Assembly (NCBI GenBank): GCA_027318585.1
Contig: DAHVOW010000019.1
Location: 1 to 32,012, forward strand
From: Methanobacteriaceae archaeon
GTDB taxonomy: Archaea > Methanobacteriota > Methanobacteria > Methanobacteriales > Methanobacteriaceae
Reading direction: 5' to 3'
DNA: 32,012 nt
Made by a program: the position numbers and the translations under genes. Below, in pieces: positions 1 through 7,387 of the stretch (positions within the stretch are counted from its first letter, which is position 1; each line of letters starts with the position of its first letter). The notes below the pieces were generated by a model. That model was given only the letters and a program-made list of their open reading frames with translations. It was not told the DNA's origin and made no database searches.

Positions 1-2
1 GT

Positions 3-920
3 GCCACGGCCAAGGCCACCGCCACTGGTTTCACCGGCTGGACCTCCATGCCGGCATTGGGAAGTCCCTTCTGGTGGTCACTGGTCAGTACCCTGATTTT
101 AGGGGTGGGTATTGGTGTCTTATCCCAGCCACAACTGGCGGTCCGGTTCATGACCGTTAAATCCAACCGGGAACTCAACCGGGCAGTACTCATCGGAGGT
201 ATATTCATCTTCTTGATGACCGGAACTGCCTTCATAGTGGGAGCACTATCCAACGTGTACTTCTTTGACACGGTGGGGAAATTATCCATCGCTGTGGCGG
301 GGGGTAATGCAGATAAGATCATACCGGCCTTCATTGGAAGTGCCATGCCCCTCTGGTTCGCCTATCTATTCATGATAACCCTGTTATCAGCGGCCATGTC
401 CACCTTATCGGCCCAGGTACACGTCCAGGGAACCGCCCTGGGAAGAGACATCTACGAAACCATAACCAAAAAGACAGGAGCTTCTTCGGTAATGATTGCC
501 CGGGCAGGGATAGCCATAGCAGTGATCATTGCGGTGATCCTGGGATTCATCCTGCCAGCCAACATAATCGCCGTGGGAACGGCCATGTGGTTCAGTATAA
601 CAGCTGCAGCATTCCTGTCACTTTATGCCTTTGCCCTATTCTGGAAGCGCTCTACCAAAGCTGGAGCCATAGCTGGTCTGGTAACTGGTACCTTTTTCAG
701 CTTATTCTGGATAGTGTTCGGATATCAGAAATCAGCAGCGGCCCTGGGCATCTGCCAGGCACTTACCGGTAATGCGGTTATATTAACCAGTGCGCCCTGG
801 CCCACGGTAGACCCCATTGTAATTGGTTTGCCCCTGGCCTTTGTAGTCACCGTGGTGGTAAGTTTATTGACCAAACCACCCGCCCAGGAACATCTGGATG
901 CTTGTTTTGAAGGGATTTAA
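3..920 (+). CDS. Sodium:solute symporter (SSS) family permease, 5'-truncated
   Basis: The reading frame is open to the left edge, so this is only the C-terminal part of a membrane transporter; the first ATG in view, at 48, is internal. About seven hydrophobic helices are visible. The segment 'SQPQLAVRFMTVKSN' followed by a hydrophobic helix is typical of the middle of SSS (PutP/PanF-type) symporters, which move a solute into the cell with Na+. 'STLSAQVHVQGTALGRDIYE' also matches the conserved region after the central helices of that family. The substrate cannot be told from this fragment; amino acids, acetate or pantothenate are all possible. The short C-terminal tail ends at 920 and is followed by a T-rich tract. 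Family confidence is good, substrate unknown. Confidence 0.8.
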   Translation, partial: ATAKATATGFTGWTSMPALGSPFWWSLVSTLILGVGIGVLSQPQLAVRFMTVKSNRELNRAVLIGGIFIFLMTGTAFIVGALSNVYFFDTVGKLSIAVAGGNADKIIPAFIGSAMPLWFAYLFMITLLSAAMSTLSAQVHVQGTALGRDIYETITKKTGASSVMIARAGIAIAVIIAVILGFILPANIIAVGTAMWFSITAAAFLSLYAFALFWKRSTKAGAIAGLVTGTFFSLFWIVFGYQKSAAALGICQALTGNAVILTSAPWPTVDPIVIGLPLAFVVTVVVSLLTKPPAQEHLDACFEGI

Positions 921-951
921 CTTTTTATTCCCTATTTTTATTATTTTTATT
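921..951 (+). terminator. U-rich terminator after the symporter
   Basis: Right after the stop codon the sequence is a series of T-runs (TTTTTATT, ATTTTTATTATTTTTATT) without a clear stem. Archaeal RNA polymerase often terminates on such U-tracts alone. The rest of the gap to 1156 is AT-rich. It holds a possible TATA element near 1070-1078 for the next gene. Confidence 0.5.
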
Positions 952-1156
952 AAATAACCCATAATGATTCCTGATTTATTTAATATCTATTATAATCACC
1001 TTGAATTATATTTTGATGAATTATAAAGGGGAGATCTCACAAATGCTCCTAAATAAAACTTTTCTAAAAAAATATATAGTATCAGGGAAATATTATAAAA
1101 TTAATCAGATAAAAATAAGGTCGGGAGTTTAAAAAACCTATTTGATGGTGATCAAT

Positions 1157-1396
1157 ATGAGAATAATCGAAGAAATAATTGGAAAAGAAGTTTTAGACAG
1201 CTCAGCAGTGGTCATTGGTAAAGTTAGGGACCTGGAATTGAATGTAGAAACCAACCAGATCGAAGCCTTCATACTAGGCAAAGGTGGGATATCCGAAGGA
1301 CTGGGACTTTCTAAAGGGGAAACTGTAGTCCCTTATGACATGATAAAACAAATAGGCGATAAAATACTCCTTAAAAATGCCTCTGAAACCGTTTAA
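1157..1396 (+). CDS. PRC-barrel domain protein
   Basis: A 79-residue protein that is almost entirely one PRC-barrel domain: 'IGKEVLDSSAVVIGKVRDL' opens the small beta-barrel and 'VPYDMIKQIGDKILLK' closes it. PRC-barrels occur in photosynthetic reaction centre H subunits and in RimM; stand-alone archaeal copies are common and their role is not settled, though RNA or ribosome-related binding is often proposed. I chose the ATG at 1157 because GGTGATC at 1147-1153 is a good ribosome binding site for it; in-frame TTG 1142 and ATG 1145 lie upstream of or inside that site. The gene sits just ahead of the zinc mini-protein and pyrE and may be co-transcribed with them. Confidence 0.8.
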   Translation: MRIIEEIIGKEVLDSSAVVIGKVRDLELNVETNQIEAFILGKGGISEGLGLSKGETVVPYDMIKQIGDKILLKNASETV

Positions 1397-1433
1397 AGAA
1401 TTATTAAATACTTATTTTTGTTAGGTGTCTTAA

Positions 1434-1580
1434 TTGGAGATTCCGGGCATATGTCCCCTATGTGGAAGGCCGGGAAAGATGTATTCCTGTCAACTCTGTG
1501 GTAGTAGAGTCTGCAGTGAATGCTATGACCCCCTACGGGGGATTTGTCGTTTGTGTCGCAGAGGACGGAGAATGGATTGA
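1434..1580 (+). CDS. Small four-CxxC zinc-binding protein ahead of pyrE
   Basis: A 48-residue ORF not recognised as a named family. It starts with TTG at 1434 behind TTAGGTG (1421-1427) and ends with TGA four bases before the pyrE ATG. The protein contains four CxxC knuckles: CPLC near residue 7, CQLC near 19, CSEC near 28 and CRLC near 39. It ends in a basic tail (RRGRRMD). Eight cysteines in four evenly spaced pairs in so short a chain strongly suggest two structural zinc sites. The alternative is that this stretch belongs to a longer PyrE starting at GTG 1462. That extension shows no resemblance to PyrE, whereas the frame proposed here shows a clean cysteine pattern. A regulatory or RNA/DNA-binding role is only a guess. 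Confidence 0.65.
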   Translation: MEIPGICPLCGRPGKMYSCQLCGSRVCSECYDPLRGICRLCRRGRRMD

Positions 1581-1584
1581 TTAC

Positions 1585-2118
1585 ATGGAAGAACCAAAAA
1601 AAAATCTTTTAGAACTATTGACCACCCATCAGGTCATCCAGTTCGGTAAATTCACCCTGGCTTCGGGCCGGGAGAGTGATTACTACGTGGACATGAAGAA
1701 GGCCATCACTGATCCTCGCATACTCCGAGAGATTGGTCAACTGATGGCTCTCAGAATTGCCGGTGAAAATGCGGACAAGATAGCTGGACCCGCCCTGGGA
1801 GCGGTTCCCATCGCCACTGCAGTTTCACTGGCCTCTGGAATTCCTATGCTCATGATCAGAAAGTCAAGAAAAGGTTATGGCACCTCCAAGCTCATAGAGG
1901 GTGACCTGTCTGAAGGAGATCGGGTGGTAGTGGTGGAGGATGTTACCACCACCGGAAATTCTCTCTTAAAAGCGGTGGAAGCAGTTAAAAATAGTGGTGG
2001 AGTTGTGACCCGGGCCCTGGTGGCGGTGGATCGTGAAGAAGGTGCCCGGGAAAATCTTCTAAAAAAGGGAATTATACTGGAAGCACTGGTTACCAGAAGC
2101 GACTTTCAGGGGGTATAA
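1585..2118 (+). CDS. pyrE: Orotate phosphoribosyltransferase
   Basis: PyrE joins orotate to PRPP to give orotidine 5'-phosphate in de novo UMP synthesis in the cytosol. The 177-residue protein has the expected features: 'FGKFTLASGRESDYYVDMKK' near the N-terminus (substrate loop), 'GPALGAVPIATAVS' in the middle, and the PRPP-binding motif 'VVVVEDVTTTGNSLL' with its paired acidic residues. The length matches archaeal PyrE. The ATG at 1585 gives a standard N-terminus (MEEPKKNLLELL). A longer frame reaching back to 1462 overlaps the upstream four-CxxC ORF and adds no recognisable sequence. A hairpin and T-rich tract follow the stop codon. Confidence 0.93.
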   Translation: MEEPKKNLLELLTTHQVIQFGKFTLASGRESDYYVDMKKAITDPRILREIGQLMALRIAGENADKIAGPALGAVPIATAVSLASGIPMLMIRKSRKGYGTSKLIEGDLSEGDRVVVVEDVTTTGNSLLKAVEAVKNSGGVVTRALVAVDREEGARENLLKKGIILEALVTRSDFQGV

Positions 2119-2130
2119 AAAAATAAATGT

Positions 2131-2162
2131 GATACCATTTTAAATGATATCTTTTCTATTTT
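2131..2162. terminator. Hairpin plus T-tract between convergent pyrE and moaB
   Basis: GATA-C-CATTT-T-AAATG-A-TATC forms an interrupted stem (2131-2151). It is followed on the + strand by TTTTCTATTTT, and A-rich sequence on its left can serve the opposite strand. It lies between two converging genes and may end transcription in both directions. Confidence 0.6.
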
Positions 2163-2172
2163 AATCAAACCA

Positions 2173-2682
2173 TTATTCTTTAAGATGTCGAACCAGGTGT
2201 CCCAGTTCGGGCTTGAGGATCTTCAAACCCAACTCCACCGCGTTTGGCGATCCAGGAAGTGCAAAAATGAGGGTGGAGCTGTAAACTCCTGCTGTAGCCC
2301 GACTTAGGATGGCACCAGTTCCAAGTTCTTTATAAGATTCATAACGGAATATCTCCCCAAAACCGTCCAGTTCTTTACCAAATAGTGGTTTAAGGGTTTC
2401 AATGGTAATATCTCTTTTACCAATTCCAGTGCCGCCGGTGGTAACTATAACTTCTGCCCCAGCCTTTTTAATAGCATCCAGGGCGGATATGAGCTTCTGC
2501 GGATCATCGGGTATGATTTCATAACCCACCACCTGGTGCACATCACTTAATGCGTCCGTTAATAATCTCCCTGAAAGATCGGTGTCGGCATTTCCTACCA
2601 GAAAATCCTGATACTTCGAATCGCTGAGGGTTATAACTCCAACTTTCACACTGTGGGGGCTGCTCTTTTGATGCTCTTCCAT
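2173..2682 (-). CDS. moaB: MoaB-family molybdopterin biosynthesis protein
   Basis: A MogA/MoaB fold protein of 169 residues, expected to adenylylate molybdopterin during molybdenum or tungsten cofactor synthesis; methanogens need this cofactor for formylmethanofuran dehydrogenase. Visible motifs are 'VKVGVITLSDSKY' at the N-terminus, 'VIVTTGGTGIGKRDITIETL' (the TTGGTG nucleotide/MPT site and following Asp) and 'IFALPGSPNAVELG' near the C-terminus. I placed the start at the ATG at 2682, which has AGGAG just upstream; a GTG at 2706 would add eight residues but lacks a clear ribosome binding site. The gene is divergent from nob1, with the fold-back element lying between them. Confidence 0.9.
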   Translation of the reverse strand: MEEHQKSSPHSVKVGVITLSDSKYQDFLVGNADTDLSGRLLTDALSDVHQVVGYEIIPDDPQKLISALDAIKKAGAEVIVTTGGTGIGKRDITIETLKPLFGKELDGFGEIFRYESYKELGTGAILSRATAGVYSSTLIFALPGSPNAVELGLKILKPELGHLVRHLKE

Positions 2683-2746
2683 ACTCCTGCTCTTCAAACC
2701 AATCACTTCCGGGTGTCCATCACGTGGATGCGGTAAATAATATGTC

Positions 2747-2800
2747 TTAATACTGATGTTGCATTAATACTCATATGGTCCTTGAATAGTATATTTAACC
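2747..2800 (-). promoter_or_regulatory. moaB promoter with 8-bp direct repeat near the start site
   Basis: Read on the minus strand, TTAAATAT (about 2791-2798) is a plausible TATA box for moaB. The 8-mer AGTATTAA (minus strand) occurs twice, at 2764-2771 and 2747-2754, 17 bp apart. That places the repeats at or just past the expected transcription start. The predicted leader to the ATG at 2682 is about 80 nt. Confidence 0.4.
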
Positions 2801-2840
2801 CAAGTTTACAAAAAAAAGTTCATCTAAAGTATAATTAAGG

Positions 2841-2926
2841 GTGAGGGAGAGTTTTTAGGTCCAAATCGGAGGCGGTTTTTTCGTGGCGAAAAAATCTTGA
2901 GGAGTCTAAATACTTCTCTCCCTCAC
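2841..2926. ncRNA. 86-nt fold-back element, candidate structured RNA
   Basis: An 11-bp perfect outer stem (GTGAGGGAGAG at 2841-2851 with CTCTCCCTCAC at 2916-2926) encloses a second pairing, TTTAG (2854-2858) with CTAAA (2906-2910). It also encloses a 10-bp inner hairpin, GGTTTTTTCG (2874-2883) with CGAAAAAATC (2887-2896), with a three-base TGG loop and one G-T pair. A purine-rich internal loop lies between them. The element sits between the divergent genes moaB and nob1 and upstream of the likely nob1 promoter, so it is not obviously a terminator or leader. I do not recognise it as a known riboswitch or sRNA family. Either strand could be the transcript; a cruciform-forming DNA site is the alternative. 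Confidence 0.45.
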
Positions 2927-2985
2927 TGGAAAATTTTATTCCTTATGGCATAAAAACCTTTCTCATAAGCCCCTCTCCCAATTAC

Positions 2986-3002
2986 AAAAACGAATTTAAA
3001 TC
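2986..3002 (+). promoter_or_regulatory. Promoter of nob1 (BRE and TATA box)
   Basis: The purine-rich stretch ACAAAAACGAA directly precedes TTTAAATC (2995-3002), a good archaeal BRE/TATA pair. A start site about 25 nt downstream would leave a leader of roughly 50 nt before the ATG at 3078. Confidence 0.5.
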
Positions 3003-3077
3003 TTTTAAACTCATAAATTAGCAATAAAAAAGCCATTTGAAATATAATGGGCTTTAAAAATTCTTAAACGGTGTTTT

Positions 3078-3608
3078 ATGACCAGTTTTAATCATTCGCA
3101 GAATAAAAAAGGCAAAGTATACGTTTTGGATACATCTGCTATTATTGGAAGGTTTCTATCATCTGATTCAGATAACATAACTACTAATGGTGTTATCAGA
3201 GAAATTAAGGACTTTAATTCCCGTATTTTCACCCAGAATGCCCTGGAAGATGGAAAGCTGGAGGTGAGAGAACCAGCTCAGTGGGCTTTGAATGAAGTTC
3301 AAAGGATGATGGGGGAATCAGGTGATGTACTGAGGCTTTCGGAGGTTGATATTGAAGTTTTGGCTCTGGCAGTTACTTTCAAAGAGTCTAAAGAACTTAA
3401 AATAGTTACTGATGATTATTCCATGCAGAACCTATCGAAAATTCTCAAAATACCCTATCAGGGGGTTTTAACTCGTGGTATTAAGGAAGTTTATCGTTGG
3501 ATCCGGGTATGTCAGGGATGTAAGAAAAAGTATCCACACCACTATGATGGTGAGGACTGTGAAATCTGCGGGTCTAAACTAATCAAACGACGAATAAAAG
3601 GATCTTAA
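3078..3608 (+). CDS. nob1: Nob1-type rRNA endonuclease (PIN domain plus zinc ribbon)
   Basis: The 176-residue protein has a PIN nuclease domain followed by a zinc ribbon, the layout of archaeal Nob1, which cuts the 3' end of 16S rRNA during 30S maturation. In the PIN domain 'VYVLDTSAIIGRF' supplies the first catalytic Asp, 'NGVIREIKD' the Glu, and 'IVTDDYSMQNLS' the distal Asp pair. The C-terminal ribbon has CQGC and CEIC knuckles. It ends in a basic tail (KRRIKGS). The ATG at 3078 follows GGTGT. A short A/T-rich region with a run of eight T's follows the stop. Confidence 0.88.
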   Translation: MTSFNHSQNKKGKVYVLDTSAIIGRFLSSDSDNITTNGVIREIKDFNSRIFTQNALEDGKLEVREPAQWALNEVQRMMGESGDVLRLSEVDIEVLALAVTFKESKELKIVTDDYSMQNLSKILKIPYQGVLTRGIKEVYRWIRVCQGCKKKYPHHYDGEDCEICGSKLIKRRIKGS

Positions 3609-3651
3609 ACCATGAAGTCACGATTCGTATACTCAATTGGTTCTAAAAATC

Positions 3652-3678
3652 AATTTTTTTTAAGTAAATTATAATAGG
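3652..3678 (+). promoter_or_regulatory. T-run ending nob1 and TATA box of the marker operon
   Basis: A run of T's near 3654-3661 can end the nob1 transcript. Directly after it, AAATTATAATAGG (about 3666-3678) is the best TATA candidate for the DUF2117 gene and possibly the whole downstream marker cluster. The start site would fall close to the AGGTGA ribosome binding site, giving a very short leader. Confidence 0.4.
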
Positions 3679-3701
3679 CTTCGGATCCTAAGGTGAAATT
3701 G

Positions 3702-4814
3702 ATGAAAATTGGTGTAGTGGTCCACGGACCAGAGATTGTGGATTCAGGATATGCCCTTCGCATAATGGAATTTATGGCAGATTACGGCGAGGTACAGGCC
3801 CGTCTTGGTGGGACCATGGGGAGAACTGCTGTAATTGATTCTAATCTTGAAAATCAGATTGATATTAGCCAGAAACTCCTTCCCAGTCAATCAATTGATC
3901 TTTTCAGCCAGGAAGGACGGGATCTTATTGTTCTAATCAATTATGGGAAATCGAACATCACCGGTCATGCCTTTGGTTATAAGGTGTACCGCCACTGTCT
4001 TCCCCACCTTCCCCTAATCCAGATCGAACGGCCCGGAGAAGAAGATGGTAGTGTGGTGGCCTGGAGGGATGATCTGCAGGAACTGGCTGCCGAGATAGCT
4101 GATAAGTTGGGCTTGAAAACAGTCTCAGCCCACCAGATCAGAGAGGCTATTGATGGCACTGATCCCTGCTTAAAGGAGAACCAACGTATTTGCCGTAACA
4201 TTGCTGGTGTATCCCCGGATGAGAATATATTCGTTAATGGTATAGTGGTGGGAAGGTCCACTTCCCAGGAAGTGGCCCTGATAGCTGAGAAGGGTGTGAT
4301 CACCCAACTTATTGGGGGGGAGCTGAAGACACATGGAGTGGAAAAGTTGGGAAATATAGACCTGGAACAGGCCATCATTAAGACCGGACTCCTCCGTAAG
4401 TCTCGGGTTAAACCCCGCATATTACCATCAAAAAAAAATGGTACTAAAATGATGGTTTCATATCTGAGTCATGCTGCCGAGGATATTTATCGACTGCGGG
4501 ATGTTGATTTGGTGGTTACCGTGGGGGATGACACTACCCTGGTAGCGGCCGATATCCTGTACCGTTTTAACATTCCCATCATTGGCATCACCGATGGGGA
4601 CCTAGACAAAGTGGTGGAAGAAGGTCATAAAACCGATGGATCCATGGTGGTTGAACTGAAAAGTGGCTGGGACGATATAGTTGGGGAAAAACTATTCCTG
4701 GAGCTCTTTAAAGGCAGTGAAACCATAGAAATAGAAAATATGGAAAATTTTAAAAGTAAAATCCTACAGATAATCAAGAAGATTACCCCTCACTATCAGG
4801 TGAGATATACTTAA
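3702..4814 (+). CDS. DUF2117 family protein, methanogen-specific
   Basis: A 370-residue soluble protein that I match to the DUF2117 family of methanogens; its biochemical function is not known to me. The N-terminus 'MKIGVVVHGPEIVDSGYAL' looks like a Rossmann-type beta strand and loop, and the C-terminal part ('VDLVVTVGDDTTLVAADILY' then 'IIGITDGDLDKVVEEGH') resembles a nucleotide-binding fold. The ATG at 3702 is chosen because AGGTGA (3691-3696) is its ribosome binding site; a GTG at 3693 lies inside that site. It lies 45 bp before mmp2 on the same strand, so it is likely to be in the same transcription unit as the marker genes. Confidence 0.7.
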   Translation: MKIGVVVHGPEIVDSGYALRIMEFMADYGEVQARLGGTMGRTAVIDSNLENQIDISQKLLPSQSIDLFSQEGRDLIVLINYGKSNITGHAFGYKVYRHCLPHLPLIQIERPGEEDGSVVAWRDDLQELAAEIADKLGLKTVSAHQIREAIDGTDPCLKENQRICRNIAGVSPDENIFVNGIVVGRSTSQEVALIAEKGVITQLIGGELKTHGVEKLGNIDLEQAIIKTGLLRKSRVKPRILPSKKNGTKMMVSYLSHAAEDIYRLRDVDLVVTVGDDTTLVAADILYRFNIPIIGITDGDLDKVVEEGHKTDGSMVVELKSGWDDIVGEKLFLELFKGSETIEIENMENFKSKILQIIKKITPHYQVRYT

Positions 4815-4859
4815 ACTGATTGATTAATATAAGATGAGCAAAGTTACTGGGGTGTATTT

Positions 4860-5849
4860 TTGGCTTTAAAGTCACTGGTTGATTCTATTAAAAAATTTGA
4901 GGGAATAACCCGTAAAAAAAATATAAAAAATGTCACCAGTCTGTTGGGTGATAGTTATCAGACGGGTGGTCGAACGGTTTTGAGTTTTGGTGATGATGCT
5001 TCCGCCCTGGATATCGGTGACGACAAGTTGATACTGATGGCTGCCGATGGTATGTGGGGCAGGCTCATGGAGGCCGATCCCTGGTGGGCGGGCTACTGTT
5101 CGGTTCTGGTTAATGTAAATGATATTGCCGCCATGGGAGGCATACCCCTGGGCATGACCAACGTTATTTCCACCCCGGATCCGGATATTTGTCGTCAGAT
5201 AATGGCAGGCATAAAAGAGGGTGTTGAAAAATTTGGAGTCCCCATGGTCGGAGGACATATACACCCGGACACGCCTTACAATGCTCTGGATGTTTCCATA
5301 ACTGGTATTATCGGCCGGGATGATCTGATCACCAGTGGAGGAGCACAGATTGGTGACCGGATAATGGTGGCCATAGACCTGGACGGCGAAGTCCATCCTC
5401 AGTTCAACCTCAACTGGGATACCACCACCATGAAAACCCCGGAGCTAGTTCAGGGGCAGATCATGGCCATGAACAAACTGGCCCGGAAGCATCTGGTTAA
5501 CTCGGGCCGGGACATTAGCAACCCCGGCACCCTGGGGACTCTGGGAATGCTTCTGGAATCATCAGGGAAGGGTGGAACCATGAAACTGGATGAAATCCCC
5601 CGCAACGAGAAAGTAAGCTGGGAGGACTGGCTTAAACTGTACCCCGGGGCGGGTTTCGTTCTTACCATGGCGGAAGAGAATGTCCCGGAATGTACTTCCA
5701 TTCTGGAAAAGGTGAATATAAGCTGTGGTGTGGTGGGAACTGTTTTAGAGGAAAATAAACTGTTTTTGACCCATGATAAAGAAAAGGAGATCGTTTTTGA
5801 CTTCCAGAGGGATAGCATAATGGGAGTAAAAGAGGTAATATCTAGGTGA
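4860..5849 (+). CDS. mmp2: Methanogenesis marker protein 2 (AIR synthase/ThiL-like)
   Basis: This 329-residue protein belongs to the PurM/ThiL superfamily of ATP-dependent enzymes. 'SFGDDASALDIGDDKLILMA' is the metal/ATP-binding Asp-rich entry, 'VNVNDIAAMGGIPLGMTNVI' the second conserved block, and 'VGGHIHPDTPYNALDVSITG' the third. In methanogens this family is the marker protein 2; the substrate is unknown. Translation most likely begins at TTG 4860 after GGGGTGT. The stop codon lies inside the ribosome binding site of mmp3, five bases before its ATG, which implies translational coupling. Confidence 0.88.
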   Translation: MALKSLVDSIKKFEGITRKKNIKNVTSLLGDSYQTGGRTVLSFGDDASALDIGDDKLILMAADGMWGRLMEADPWWAGYCSVLVNVNDIAAMGGIPLGMTNVISTPDPDICRQIMAGIKEGVEKFGVPMVGGHIHPDTPYNALDVSITGIIGRDDLITSGGAQIGDRIMVAIDLDGEVHPQFNLNWDTTTMKTPELVQGQIMAMNKLARKHLVNSGRDISNPGTLGTLGMLLESSGKGGTMKLDEIPRNEKVSWEDWLKLYPGAGFVLTMAEENVPECTSILEKVNISCGVVGTVLEENKLFLTHDKEKEIVFDFQRDSIMGVKEVISR

Positions 5850-5854
5850 GATTC

Positions 5855-7387
5855 ATGAAGATTCAGGTTAATGGAGATGAAATTGAACTTGCCGGTGGTT
5901 CCACCATCAAGGATGCCATTGAGGCTGCCCAGGCCCCCTACCTACCGGGAAGTGTTCTGGGAGTGGTGAAAGGCAGGGAAGAAGTGGAAAAACACGTAAA
6001 CAAGTACCGATTAAAGACTCCGCAGGGAAGTATTATCATTGAATTACTCAAAAAAGCCCCATCCGAACTCACCGACCTGTGGAAGGAGCGTTATAATGAC
6101 TTTTCAGGGTTGAATGTGCGCTGGATTACCTCCCAGGAGGTTTCCGTGGGGCCCTTAGTCACCTCACTGAAACCGTCCCGTGATGAATACACCTATCAGC
6201 GCTGGGACGTGATATTCAGTTTATCCGGGTTCACCGCCGAAGCCACCCACATTATATTCAGCAAAGACAAACATAAAGCCGTTTATGGGGCTCCTAAGGG
6301 TAATAATGGAGTATTTGCCAGGGTGGTAGGTGGGAAAAGAACCATAATGAAGCTTACTGATGATGACCAGGTACTGGAGGTCAAACCGGTAGTGGAGAGA
6401 AAGAGCATAGTGAAAAGCGCAGCCATAATCGACCTGGAAACAGAGTTAACCGAGGGAAACCAGGTATTCACCTATCTCCAGGTGGATCCTGAACCAAGAT
6501 CCCCACAATCGGTGGAACACTTCTATGCACTTTCCAAATCAGGTAAAATTCAGGTAGACTATGATTCTAATTCTTTTCTGGGAGCTTATGGTCTGCAGGG
6601 AATTAAGAGAGATATAGAATGGGTTGACAAGCGTAAAAGAGGCACATTAACTCTACGTAACCAGGGCAAAGGTATGGGTAGGGTTTACATATACCGGGAG
6701 GACCGGGTGTCCACACCAGCCCACAACGTCCTGGGCAAGGTAGTTAAGGGAATGCAACTGGTGGACATAGCCCGTTACGGAGATGAAGTAACCCTTCAGA
6801 TACAGCCTGAGAGGATAATGACCCTTTCCATGACTCAGAAAGAAGCAGAGGAATTCTTATCGGCTCATGATGTGAAACAGGTGCGCAGTGGCTTGGAAGA
6901 TGATGAGGCCTTAGTAGTCCGTCAGGAGCCCAATTACACCATGGAAATTATAGAAAAAGGGGAAGTCACCACCTATGGAGTGAGTGAAGAAGATATGGTG
7001 GAGATAGAGTTGTATGAAGGAGCTCCCCGTTCTACCTGGTACTTCCAGAAGATCACCGGACTCCTGGACTCCCCGGTGGGCTCGCTTAAAGTGAACTTCG
7101 CATTTCCCGGCATGAATCTGGTGATGTTCCACGGAGACTCCCGTGAAGCCCGGGGACTGATACCGGAAAATTCGCCGGAAGGCCAGGCAGAGGCCTGGGA
7201 AATTGGTTTAACCAACATGTCCCGACGTCATATTGGAATGCTGGGTATTCGTTTTGAGGATCATGACGAGTTTGGACCCACTGGAGAACCATTCCAGGGT
7301 ACAAATATCCTAGGTAAAGTGATTAAGGGAATGGAAAACCTTAAAAAATTTAAACAGGGGGAAACAGTTTATGTCCGAAGAAGATAA
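5855..7387 (+). CDS. mmp3: Methanogenesis marker protein 3
   Basis: A 510-residue protein recognised as methanogenesis marker 3. Residues 1 to about 65 look like a ThiS/MoaD-type beta-grasp domain ('MKIQVNGDEIELAGGSTIKD'). The remainder is beta-rich with blocks such as 'ARVVGGKRTI' and 'GTNILGKVIKGMENL' that resemble cyclophilin-like peptidyl-prolyl isomerases. From memory, Mmp3 has been reported among the proteins that associate with MCR during activation. The ATG at 5855 is preferred: AGGTGA at 5844-5849 is its ribosome binding site and the frame's upstream GTG is part of it. The last 17 bases overlap mmp6. Confidence 0.9.
   Translation: MKIQVNGDEIELAGGSTIKDAIEAAQAPYLPGSVLGVVKGREEVEKHVNKYRLKTPQGSIIIELLKKAPSELTDLWKERYNDFSGLNVRWITSQEVSVGPLVTSLKPSRDEYTYQRWDVIFSLSGFTAEATHIIFSKDKHKAVYGAPKGNNGVFARVVGGKRTIMKLTDDDQVLEVKPVVERKSIVKSAAIIDLETELTEGNQVFTYLQVDPEPRSPQSVEHFYALSKSGKIQVDYDSNSFLGAYGLQGIKRDIEWVDKRKRGTLTLRNQGKGMGRVYIYREDRVSTPAHNVLGKVVKGMQLVDIARYGDEVTLQIQPERIMTLSMTQKEAEEFLSAHDVKQVRSGLEDDEALVVRQEPNYTMEIIEKGEVTTYGVSEEDMVEIELYEGAPRSTWYFQKITGLLDSPVGSLKVNFAFPGMNLVMFHGDSREARGLIPENSPEGQAEAWEIGLTNMSRRHIGMLGIRFEDHDEFGPTGEPFQGTNILGKVIKGMENLKKFKQGETVYVRRR

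Noticed and set aside
1043..1132. 29-codon ORF (ATG 1043) in the gap before the PRC-barrel gene
   Set aside because: GGGGAG lies upstream, but the peptide is short, lysine/isoleucine-rich as expected from AT-rich DNA, and unsupported by any motif.
1462..1584. N-terminal extension of PyrE from GTG 1462 (41 extra residues)
   Set aside because: The extra residues resemble nothing in PyrE, and the same DNA in another frame encodes the regular four-CxxC mini-protein with its own ribosome binding site.
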